A DNA stretch of 64,000 nt from Denitrovibrio sp. (GTDB taxonomy: Bacteria > Chrysiogenota > Deferribacteres > Deferribacterales > Geovibrionaceae), in NCBI GenBank assembly GCA_002869185.1, contig PKTN01000009.1, positions 124,001 to 188,000 of the forward strand, given 5' to 3'. A program made the position numbers and the translations under genes. The notes beneath the pieces are model-generated. The model was not told the origin of the DNA. It ran no database searches and saw nothing but the letters and a program-made list of their open reading frames with translations. Below, in pieces: positions 55,510 to 63,352 of this stretch; position 1 is the first letter of the stretch; each line of letters begins with the position of its first letter.

Positions 55510-55527
55510 TATTACTGTACGGTAAGG
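55510..55527. promoter_or_regulatory. hipBA operator 3
   Basis: TATTACTG-TA-CGGTAAGG: a weaker third copy of the same dyad, 49 bases from operator 2. Near-equal spacing of about five helical turns would let repressor dimers lie on the same face. Confidence 0.55.
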
Positions 55528-55906
55528 CTTGTAAGTGGCGCTGCAAAAATCGAAATTATTAATATCTTGTACAGCAATATGTTAGCTTACCTAACTGTTA
55601 ATCTCTTTATCTTTGTAGAGTACTGTCTTCTGGATTTATAAATAACACTCATCAATTTTTCATAAGTGTATTGCTTGCTTATAAGCTCGAAACATTGAAT
55701 TGTAAGTTGCATTTCTAGGAGATAGATTCACCTTTTGAGTCTACTTATACTAAAAATGGCTAGAAGCCTTGTCAGTCGCTGGTTCTAGCTAGAAGTCAAA
55801 AGCGAGTTAACTGCCTTCATCTTTATATATATAAGCTTTATTAAGGCAACTCTTGTTCTGTCAGGACTGCTGCAGAAAAGCCTCAAAAAATATGGAGGTA
55901 AAAGTG
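55528..55906. other. Gene-free stretch between hipBA and the recombinase operon
   Basis: About 380 bases, AT-rich, with short broken frames only. It must hold the promoter of the recombinase operon; a TATATATATA run near 55825 is the best -10-like region, but no clear -35 is seen. Repeated CTAGAAG words (55760-55795) are too short to call an attachment site. No tRNA fragment or selC 3'-end copy was found here. Confidence 0.5.
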
Positions 55907-56929
55907 ATGTTGAAATTTAAAACAATCACAATTGAGATTGCAGATATCAAACTGGATGAGTATCAGAAATACTGGTCAGATATTGACAAGCTAATATTCA
56001 AGCCGGAAGTAACAAAGGAGGATTTCCAACTTCGTAATGTGACTCATCAGCTAATGGTTTATGAAAATAGCAGGGGCTATCATTTGGTTTATGGGTTGGC
56101 TACATATCTATGTGCTCTGAAAATTGAGATTACAAAAGCACGAGTTAGGGTTATGGAAATTGTATATGCACAGGATGTTGCATCTTTGATTTTGCGAGAT
56201 CTCTTTGATAACACGCATAAAAGAGTTATCGGAAACGATGATGTCTATAAAACAATGCTTGCAGAGACAGTGCGCTATGCATGGAAAAGTTCTGTTTCGA
56301 AAGATGCAATATTGCTCATGGACAGTGGGGCTACAACAAAAGAGAAAGTGGCTGACACGCTTACGATCTACAAGCATGCGACAATATTCAACTTTGCACA
56401 GGACAAAGATAAGAAGAAAAAGCGGAAAAGTTCGGCAGATTTTGTTTTGCAAGCTCGCTGGCTGGGGTTTGATAGTGGCGATATTGAAGTTACATTTGAT
56501 CCTTCAGGACGTATCAAATTGGCAGAGTATGTCGATAACGGACAGCCGCAACTATTAAACTGTAAAGCATCCTATGGTGGAAAATATGAGATATATGAAG
56601 ACACGTCTTTTAATATCAAAAAGGCTACTTTTCGTGTTTTAAAAGCAAGTAGCTACTATGTTTTTGAATTTGGGACTTTGCTTGTCTGTGCTAATATACC
56701 CGAAACCTTCGAAAAAGGTTTTGCCAGGGTTTTTGAAACAGATCCGTGGTCAGACATATCTGAAACATCAGTAACCTTACACAAAGATTGTGGGGCGTTG
56801 ACAACATTTATAATAGGGGAAGAGTTCCGATTCTCAAAAGAAAACGAAAGGTGTGTGGTGAGTAGTGACAGCTACGCGAAAACCAAGAGCAAGCGGTATA
56901 AATATGTCATACTGCCGATAGTGGGGTGA
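55907..56929 (+). CDS. Unknown protein, first gene of the recombinase operon
   Basis: 340 aa from ATG 55907 (GGAGG eight bases upstream; an upstream TTG frame lacks a site). N-terminal half is helical and includes a Tyr/Leu-rich stretch YHLVYGLATYLCALKIEI. A basic linker KDKKKKRKSS (about 180) leads to a beta-rich C-terminal half. No recombinase triad, nuclease or HTH motif is visible. It lies three bases before the first large recombinase, so it is probably an accessory factor of the same mobile module (directionality, end binding or regulation). The family is not recognised. Confidence 0.75.
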   Translation: MLKFKTITIEIADIKLDEYQKYWSDIDKLIFKPEVTKEDFQLRNVTHQLMVYENSRGYHLVYGLATYLCALKIEITKARVRVMEIVYAQDVASLILRDLFDNTHKRVIGNDDVYKTMLAETVRYAWKSSVSKDAILLMDSGATTKEKVADTLTIYKHATIFNFAQDKDKKKKRKSSADFVLQARWLGFDSGDIEVTFDPSGRIKLAEYVDNGQPQLLNCKASYGGKYEIYEDTSFNIKKATFRVLKASSYYVFEFGTLLVCANIPETFEKGFARVFETDPWSDISETSVTLHKDCGALTTFIIGEEFRFSKENERCVVSSDSYAKTKSKRYKYVILPIVG

Positions 56930-56932
56930 AGT

Positions 56933-59029
56933 ATGCAAGAACTTGTTATCAAAAGAATCAGGGAGGTGCTGGATTTTATCCAGTGCCCTCTCCCGCTTGA
57001 GAAGTCGAAGTATTTTGAGCTTCTGCCAGCCATTATATATTGGCTTGAAGAGAACTATTACGATGAGGAACTTTCCGGAATAACAATGGAAGAGGTCGGG
57101 GCTTTCTATGAGTCATTTACTAGCTTGGAAGCAAGCAAAACGATGAACATTTCGAGTGAGAACATTTTGGTTGGATTTCATCAGAAAGCATGTGTTTATG
57201 ATGCCTACCCGCTTTATGCATTTGATATCCACTTCAAGGTCATTGAATATATAGACAGACACCCTAATAATGAGCACCAAAGACCTTATTACGTAGCGCA
57301 CTATGGTTCTATCTTTGTAGGGAAAGCTGATGAGTATATTAAGTCTACAGGTCAGAGACTTGGTATAGGTGCTGAACTTTTCTATGCATTAAAAGAGTTT
57401 TACAAGTCTGATGAAGATGACGATTTACTAGAGCTTTTCGAGAGCATGATGAACGATACCTGGGGAGAAAAAGGATCTTACTCAAAAATCTGTGGGAAAA
57501 GATTCAGAAAACATTTTAGTGTGAAGACACTGAGTCCAGGGCTTGCTGTCAAGAAGATGTTTCAAGGAGGGGTATCAAACGCAGAGAATAGTGCTGAAGA
57601 TACAGCGGGTAATTATTTAACTCCGAGTTGGACTTTCAACTCATCAGCTGATGTGAAAAGATACTTTTATGATAAAGCAAAATCTTTTGTCAGGCAGCAG
57701 CGCGTTGTGTCAATTTTTGATTATGAAGTTGTACAGCTGCATGAAGTGAAAAAACTAATAGAAAGCTATCTCAAAGAGAAAAAACCTATTTCTGGTTTGC
57801 TGATATTGTCATCAGCCACAGGTATTGATGTGGAAGACTGGGTTAAGGTTATAAATGGCAAGTGTAAGTCCATAAAGCTCAGTGAAGAAAAAGACTTTTA
57901 TTGGTATAGACTTCATAAAGTTGGGTACGATACTAAAACCTTTAAAGGTATGGAGAAGTATAGTCGGCAAGCAATTTCGAAAGTAAAGGTGGTTCTGCCA
58001 GCCTTTCTCCGAGGGATAGTTCAAGAGATTGATTTGCCAGATAATATCTCACTGAAGATAATAAGAGAGCATATAAGTGCTTTCAATAAGTTAAATCATT
58101 TGCACCTAACACCTGCTCGCTTACGCAGGTTTTTCAGAGCTTTTGCATCAGATGTATGCAATGTTGATGAAATCACAATTGCGTATATCTCTGATGCGTT
58201 CGCAGAGACGTCAATTACCCAGTCGTTTTATACTAGGGTTACTGCTAATCATATTAGCAACCGCCTGGCAGATGTGTTGTCAGAGTTGTTTAACAAACTA
58301 GGGTTCACTGACTTGGCGATGTTGCCAGAAGAAACAAACTACATTAGTGAAAACTATGGCAGCCGCGCAGCTCCAGATATTGATACAATGGTCTATCTAT
58401 TCAAAAATATACGTGCGATGTATTACTCTGCAGACAACTTAAAGATGAGAATGAATTGGCTTTCATTCTATTCATACATAGGGCTTCAGCTTACGACATC
58501 TTTAAGGCGTTTGACTAAGAATTCTAAGTCGATAATTGCTGATGATTTCAGTGAGGTTATCCTGAGAGATAAGGATAATAATCGGCATTATGAATTCAGA
58601 GTAATTCGCCTGTGTGATGTAATCTCAGAGCAACTAAAGATTATGCAACAGTACCGTCAAACATTAAAAATGCCTGGTCACATTACAGCCGTGGACAGTT
58701 ATTTTAAGCTGACAGATCTGCTGTATCACATACCACCTCGAACAGCGAACAAGTATTATGAAAAAGGCATCGTAGAGAGCCAATACTTTAATAAGCTTGG
58801 AATAGCGAACAACTGCATAACGATGAACTTCTGTCGGCACTTTTTACGAACAACACTTAAAGAGCGTCAGCTCAGCTATGAAATCGTAGATTACTGGCTT
58901 GGGCATATGACTGAAGGTCTGGAAATGACTAACAAGTATTCGTTCGCTGAGATGGCAAAAGTGCAAGAAGAGATAGTAAGAATGCAAGGCGTGCTCATCA
59001 AAGAATGTGGTTATGAGGTACTGAAATGA
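56933..59029 (+). CDS. Large tyrosine recombinase-like protein (first of pair)
   Basis: 698 aa. The C-terminal catalytic domain of the phage-integrase fold is about 490-690: Arg candidates R525/R526 in TSLRRLT, H636-x-x-R639 in CRHFLRTTL, H658 in WLGHMTEG and Tyr669 in NKYS. All core residues can be placed, though the Lys and surrounding boxes are diverged. The N-terminal 480 residues are unusually long and have no known domain that I recognise; normal integrases total 300-450 aa. The next recombinase overlaps its stop (ATGA), so two non-identical recombinases are made in step. Confidence 0.8.
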   Translation: MQELVIKRIREVLDFIQCPLPLEKSKYFELLPAIIYWLEENYYDEELSGITMEEVGAFYESFTSLEASKTMNISSENILVGFHQKACVYDAYPLYAFDIHFKVIEYIDRHPNNEHQRPYYVAHYGSIFVGKADEYIKSTGQRLGIGAELFYALKEFYKSDEDDDLLELFESMMNDTWGEKGSYSKICGKRFRKHFSVKTLSPGLAVKKMFQGGVSNAENSAEDTAGNYLTPSWTFNSSADVKRYFYDKAKSFVRQQRVVSIFDYEVVQLHEVKKLIESYLKEKKPISGLLILSSATGIDVEDWVKVINGKCKSIKLSEEKDFYWYRLHKVGYDTKTFKGMEKYSRQAISKVKVVLPAFLRGIVQEIDLPDNISLKIIREHISAFNKLNHLHLTPARLRRFFRAFASDVCNVDEITIAYISDAFAETSITQSFYTRVTANHISNRLADVLSELFNKLGFTDLAMLPEETNYISENYGSRAAPDIDTMVYLFKNIRAMYYSADNLKMRMNWLSFYSYIGLQLTTSLRRLTKNSKSIIADDFSEVILRDKDNNRHYEFRVIRLCDVISEQLKIMQQYRQTLKMPGHITAVDSYFKLTDLLYHIPPRTANKYYEKGIVESQYFNKLGIANNCITMNFCRHFLRTTLKERQLSYEIVDYWLGHMTEGLEMTNKYSFAEMAKVQEEIVRMQGVLIKECGYEVLK

Positions 59030-61293
59030 AGAATTACATTATGCTGAAAAGTGAGTTTAACAATGAGCTACATGAGAAGCTTAATGAAGAAGATAATATT
59101 GATAAAAAGAAGAATATCGAGGTGCGGATAGACGCTTTTTCCAAAATAGATGGAGTAATGTCTACTTTGTTAGAAGGTTGTACAGGTATTGTGAGACTGA
59201 CGAACAAAGAGCTGGAGAAACTGATTAAAAAGATGAAAATCTTAAAAGGCAATGCGGCTGACGACATCACTCGTAGAGTGTTGATTTCTTTTATTCAGCT
59301 TTTAAATGAGAATGACGTTCTTGACTGCAAAACTCCGACTAACCCCAGGCGTGAGCAGCGCGAGCTTTCGGCAAACTTTACAGAAGATTCTGTGATGTTG
59401 CGAAATAAGTATCTTAGGGTTTGTAAGGAGTTTGAGAGCCTTTATCTACAGGGTAAGATTTATGAAAATTCAGACTATATAACAGAGCTTCAATGCGCAT
59501 TTACTTTTGCACTTGTGAGTCAGTCATTTGTGACATTTCCTAACGTAATAAAATCTCTTCAGGTGCTTAAGAAGAGCAAAATTGAGCAGACATTTATGTA
59601 TCTGACAACTGCTGATGACAAAACTTTGGAGAACAAAGCTGTAAGAGTACCGTTGTCACTTACAGCACAGATATTGCTGAGTGTTTTGTGTAAAATATCG
59701 GAGGGAGACTTGCCTTTTCAGAGGTTTACTACTTCTGATTTCAGAAGGTGGCTTGTGCGAGTCTTCGAAGATCGAAGTATGAACTATTCTAAGCTGATCA
59801 GAGTTGTAAGGATGTATAATACAGAGCTTGTCCCGCCCGTAATTTCGACAATTCTTAGTCGTGGAGTTGTTTACCATTCAGTAGTAAAGAACCGTTTAGA
59901 TAAGATGGACTGGGGTAAGTTCGCAAAGATGAGGCTGGAAAAAGCTAAAGAACCTGCGGGCTCGGTAGGCATTAATGCAGAAAAAGCACACCAGCTGACA
60001 TCTCAACACGCCAAGGTGATGAAATCACTGTTGAAATTGTTAGATGTGAATAAAAAGAAGAACATTGTACGGGCAGATGTGGAGAGCTTTGTTGAGAAAA
60101 ACTCCGACTTGTTAGAGAGTAACGAAACTTGCCAGTTGCTTGTTGAGTATGTTTTAGACTCGTTGCGATCAGGTAATACTGTTTCGACGGTTTATACATA
60201 TTACTGTAGTTTTTCTTCCATTCTGATAGAGGAAACAGCCGAAAGCCCATTAAATGAATATTATTTTGATGACTTGTATAGTTTATTTGTTAACATCATT
60301 GAGCTCGATACATTGGCTAAGAAGAATAAGCGGAGTAACATGCCTCGCAAAGTTAGACCATTTTTGAAATGGTATCTCCCGCAGAGGACAGAATCGAAAA
60401 GTATTATAAATGAGTTTCTGTGCTCTCATGAACTAGCTGGGACATCTTCAGATGCTAAGCCTGTGCTGATTACTCAGACAGAGTTTGACATCTTTTTAGC
60501 CGAACTAAAGAAGCATGTTAGTGAAGAAGAGTATGAGATCATGGAAGTTATGTGTATCCTCGCATTTCATGCCGGGCTGAGAAGATTCGAGATCGGAAAG
60601 CTCGGCTTACACAGCTTTAATTTCGAGATTTATACTGAGATACGAGTAGCAAAGTCTAAAACTAAGGCTGGCAGGAGAATAGTTCCTATTGAATATATGG
60701 TGCCTGCTTACTATAGGGCTAAAATAAAAGATTACTACAATAAGAGGCTTGAAGAGACAAAAGGTAAAATAAACCGGCAACTGATAACAGTGGATACTAC
60801 ACCGTATATTCAGAAGATTATATATGCCTTAAAATCGTTCTTTGATTGTAAGGAGCTGACGTTTCACTCGTTACGGCATTGTTGTAGCTCATGGCTAGCA
60901 GCAGAGATGATGCTGAGCTTCTACCCTGATGCGGAATCTTACCTACCTAGTGGGTTCAGAAGTGATTACGTAACAGCAAATGATATCGCCAGATATAAAA
61001 AACTGCTTGGTACAGGCTATGTCCGTGCGACGATGTTTACTAAACTTGCTAAATTCATGGGGCATGCCTCTCCTGAGACTACGATAGAGCGATATACGCA
61101 TACACTGGATTTCTTTGCAGAATACTTCATACGCAAAGCTGACAAGGAGCGACAGTATATGTCGTGTAAGCAGATTATCAATTTAATACCAGACGTAGAT
61201 TACAATACGCTCCAGCGTGTTGTCTTTAAGGATAGGGCTGGAAGTAAACGACTGAAGAGTGAAGTAGTAACGTTTATAAACAAAAATGTTTAA
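59026..61293 (+). CDS. Large tyrosine recombinase (second of pair)
   Basis: 755 aa. Catalytic domain about 480-700 with R519/R520 in HAGLRRFEIGKL, KSKTKAGRR (beta-hairpin Lys), H614-x-x-R617 in FHSLRHCCS, H680 in FMGHASPETT and Tyr690 in ERYTH, a complete R-K-H-R-H-Y set. The SAM-like core-binding region is near 330-430, preceded by about 300 residues of helical sequence. It probably excises and integrates the island, together with the previous protein. The target could be selC 7 kb to the left, or the elements may have come separately. Confidence 0.85.
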   Translation: MKNYIMLKSEFNNELHEKLNEEDNIDKKKNIEVRIDAFSKIDGVMSTLLEGCTGIVRLTNKELEKLIKKMKILKGNAADDITRRVLISFIQLLNENDVLDCKTPTNPRREQRELSANFTEDSVMLRNKYLRVCKEFESLYLQGKIYENSDYITELQCAFTFALVSQSFVTFPNVIKSLQVLKKSKIEQTFMYLTTADDKTLENKAVRVPLSLTAQILLSVLCKISEGDLPFQRFTTSDFRRWLVRVFEDRSMNYSKLIRVVRMYNTELVPPVISTILSRGVVYHSVVKNRLDKMDWGKFAKMRLEKAKEPAGSVGINAEKAHQLTSQHAKVMKSLLKLLDVNKKKNIVRADVESFVEKNSDLLESNETCQLLVEYVLDSLRSGNTVSTVYTYYCSFSSILIEETAESPLNEYYFDDLYSLFVNIIELDTLAKKNKRSNMPRKVRPFLKWYLPQRTESKSIINEFLCSHELAGTSSDAKPVLITQTEFDIFLAELKKHVSEEEYEIMEVMCILAFHAGLRRFEIGKLGLHSFNFEIYTEIRVAKSKTKAGRRIVPIEYMVPAYYRAKIKDYYNKRLEETKGKINRQLITVDTTPYIQKIIYALKSFFDCKELTFHSLRHCCSSWLAAEMMLSFYPDAESYLPSGFRSDYVTANDIARYKKLLGTGYVRATMFTKLAKFMGHASPETTIERYTHTLDFFAEYFIRKADKERQYMSCKQIINLIPDVDYNTLQRVVFKDRAGSKRLKSEVVTFINKNV

Positions 61294-61369
61294 GACATTA
61301 TGCCGTTTATAATGTTCTCTCTGTGTGGTAACATATTGAATTGGAACGGCGAATATACAGGAGACTCTT

Positions 61370-62929
61370 ATGTCTGATGAAGAGAAGAAACGACTAGAAA
61401 GCCAGCTATGGGCGATAGCGAACGAACTCAGGGGCAAGATGGATGCTGACGAGTTCCGTGACTATATCCTCGGCTTCATATTTTATAAATACCTTTCGGA
61501 AAAGATGGAAGGATACGCAGATGAGATCCTGAAAGAAGACAATATAAAGTACCTTGAGCTTTCAGGCAACGCAGACGAAGAAGACTACATCGAAGCTATC
61601 AAAGAAGAGGCTGTTGAGAAACTAGGCTATTTCCTTAAGCCTGACGAGCTTTTCAGCCAGATAACTAAGAAGGGTAACGGCGACAGCGATAATTTCATCC
61701 TTGATACACTAACAAAAATTCTTAGAAATATAGAACAGACGACAATGGGGCACGAAAGTGAGGACGATTTCATACATCTTTTTGAAGATCTAGACCTTAC
61801 ATCAACCAAGCTTGGCAAAACTGAAAAGGCTAAGAACGCACTTGTGTCTAAGATTCTCTTTCACTTAGAGCAGGTAAACTTTGGTGTTGAAGAGAACGAG
61901 AGAGACATCCTCGGCGATGCGTATGAGTATCTGATAGGTCAGTTCGCAGCTGGCGCAGGTAAAAAGGCTGGCGAATTCTATACCCCACAGCAGGTGTCAA
62001 AGATACTGGCTAAGATAGTCACCACGGGCAAACATAAGCTTAAGTCTGTTTATGACCCGACATGCGGTAGTGGCTCGCTCCTTTTGCGTGTGGCGAAAGA
62101 GGTCAAAGAGGTTTCTAACTTTTATGGTCAGGAGCTTAACAGGACAACATACAACCTCGCCAGAATGAATATGATCATGCACGATGTTCACTATAGAAAG
62201 TTTGACATAAAGCAGGAGGATACGCTTGAGAATCCTCAGCATACAGATATGCGTTTTGAGGCGCTGGTGGCTAATCCGCCTTTCTCCGCTCAGTGGAGCG
62301 CAAACCAACTCTTTATGACTGACGACAGGTTTAGCCAGTACGGTAAACTTGCACCTAAGAGTAAGGCTGATTTCGCCTTTGTCCAGCACATGATATATCA
62401 GCTTGACGAGAACGGCACTATGGCTATCGTTCTGCCCCACGGGGTTCTCTTCAGGGGAGCGGCAGAGGGGCACATCAGAAGGTATCTGATAGAGAACAGA
62501 AACTATCTCGATGCTGTGATCGGCTTGCCTGCTAATATCTTTTACGGAACAAGTATCCCTACATGCATACTGGTGTTTAAAAAGTGCCGGGAGGATGCAG
62601 ATAATATACTTTTCATCGATGCTTCTAACGAGTTTGCAAAGGCGAAGAACCAGAACAGCCTGACAGATGAGAATGTAGCAAAAATCATAGAGACATTCAG
62701 AAGCAGGACGACAATAGATAAATACTCTTACCTCGCACCACTTAGCGATATAGCAGAGAACGAATATAACCTGAATATCCCTAGATATGTCGACACCTTC
62801 GAAGAGGAAGAGCCAGTCGACCTTGACGCTGTGACAGCAGAGCTTAAACAGCTAGACAGGGATATGAAAGAGAATGAGAGCAGCATAGCTTCGTTCTGTG
62901 ATGAACTTGGTATCCCGACACCATTTTAA
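61370..62929 (+). CDS. hsdM: Type I restriction-modification DNA methyltransferase HsdM
   Basis: 519 aa, the standard length. N-terminal HsdM_N helical domain (about 5-135), then an N6-adenine methyltransferase domain with SAM-binding DPTCGSGSLLL (about 229-239) and catalytic NPPF (about 301-304). Methylates adenine in the bipartite site chosen by HsdS. AGGAG lies nine bases before the ATG. It starts the RM operon; twelve bases separate it from the HEPN gene. Codon use looks more G+C-rich than in the recombinase genes, so the two blocks may have different origins. Confidence 0.95.
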   Translation: MSDEEKKRLESQLWAIANELRGKMDADEFRDYILGFIFYKYLSEKMEGYADEILKEDNIKYLELSGNADEEDYIEAIKEEAVEKLGYFLKPDELFSQITKKGNGDSDNFILDTLTKILRNIEQTTMGHESEDDFIHLFEDLDLTSTKLGKTEKAKNALVSKILFHLEQVNFGVEENERDILGDAYEYLIGQFAAGAGKKAGEFYTPQQVSKILAKIVTTGKHKLKSVYDPTCGSGSLLLRVAKEVKEVSNFYGQELNRTTYNLARMNMIMHDVHYRKFDIKQEDTLENPQHTDMRFEALVANPPFSAQWSANQLFMTDDRFSQYGKLAPKSKADFAFVQHMIYQLDENGTMAIVLPHGVLFRGAAEGHIRRYLIENRNYLDAVIGLPANIFYGTSIPTCILVFKKCREDADNILFIDASNEFAKAKNQNSLTDENVAKIIETFRSRTTIDKYSYLAPLSDIAENEYNLNIPRYVDTFEEEEPVDLDAVTAELKQLDRDMKENESSIASFCDELGIPTPF

Positions 62930-62941
62930 GAGAGGAAGATT

Positions 62942-63352
62942 ATGAAATTAGATTTAACTTCTTTAAAAAAAGCGACTGAGAGCTTTCTGATAGCAATCGA
63001 AAAGTACGAGTCAGATAAAGATGATGAGTTTGTAAGGGATTCTGTTATCCAAAGGTTTGAGTATTCTTATGAGCTATCTACGAAAATGATAAAACGATAT
63101 CTTTCTGAAACATCAGCAGATCCTAGTATTGTTAATGAGCTATCATTCCAGGAGCATATCAGAGAAGCGTATACGAAAGGGCTCTTATTAAACAGTTGGG
63201 ATCAATGGAAGATATATAGAGAGGACAGAAACAGAACCTCTCACGGCTATGATGAAGAGAGTGCTAAAAGTATAGCTGAGAACGTAAAGCAGTTTCATGG
63301 TGAATTGCACTATCTAATAGAAAAACTAGAAGAGTACAACAGTAAACAATGA
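62942..63352 (+). CDS. hepT: HepT-like HEPN toxin (HI0074 family) inside the RM operon
   Basis: 136 aa helical protein of the nucleotidyltransferase substrate-binding/HI0074 family. RDSVIQRFEYSYELSTKMIKRYL (about 30-52) and EDRNRTSHGYDEE are family landmarks. The HEPN RNase motif R-x4-H-x-Y is exact: R96, H101, Y103, the Tyr being the residue that MntA adenylylates in type VII toxin-antitoxin systems. A HEPN RNase role is therefore likely. AGAGGAAG precedes the ATG, and its stop overlaps the next gene start (ATGA). Its partner antitoxin domain is fused to HsdS. Confidence 0.85.
   Translation: MKLDLTSLKKATESFLIAIEKYESDKDDEFVRDSVIQRFEYSYELSTKMIKRYLSETSADPSIVNELSFQEHIREAYTKGLLLNSWDQWKIYREDRNRTSHGYDEESAKSIAENVKQFHGELHYLIEKLEEYNSKQ

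Noticed and set aside
55853-55906. Upstream TTG start for the first recombinase-operon protein
   Set aside because: No ribosome-binding site before it, whereas ATG 55907 has GGAGG at the right distance.
56933-61293. Classical RIT element (three recombinases in tandem)
   Set aside because: Only two of the three genes carry a recombinase catalytic set, both are about twice the RIT size, and no RIT-type terminal inverted repeats were noticed.
61997-62473. 158-codon minus-strand frame inside hsdM
   Set aside because: Antisense of the conserved methyltransferase core, no ribosome-binding site or recognisable product.
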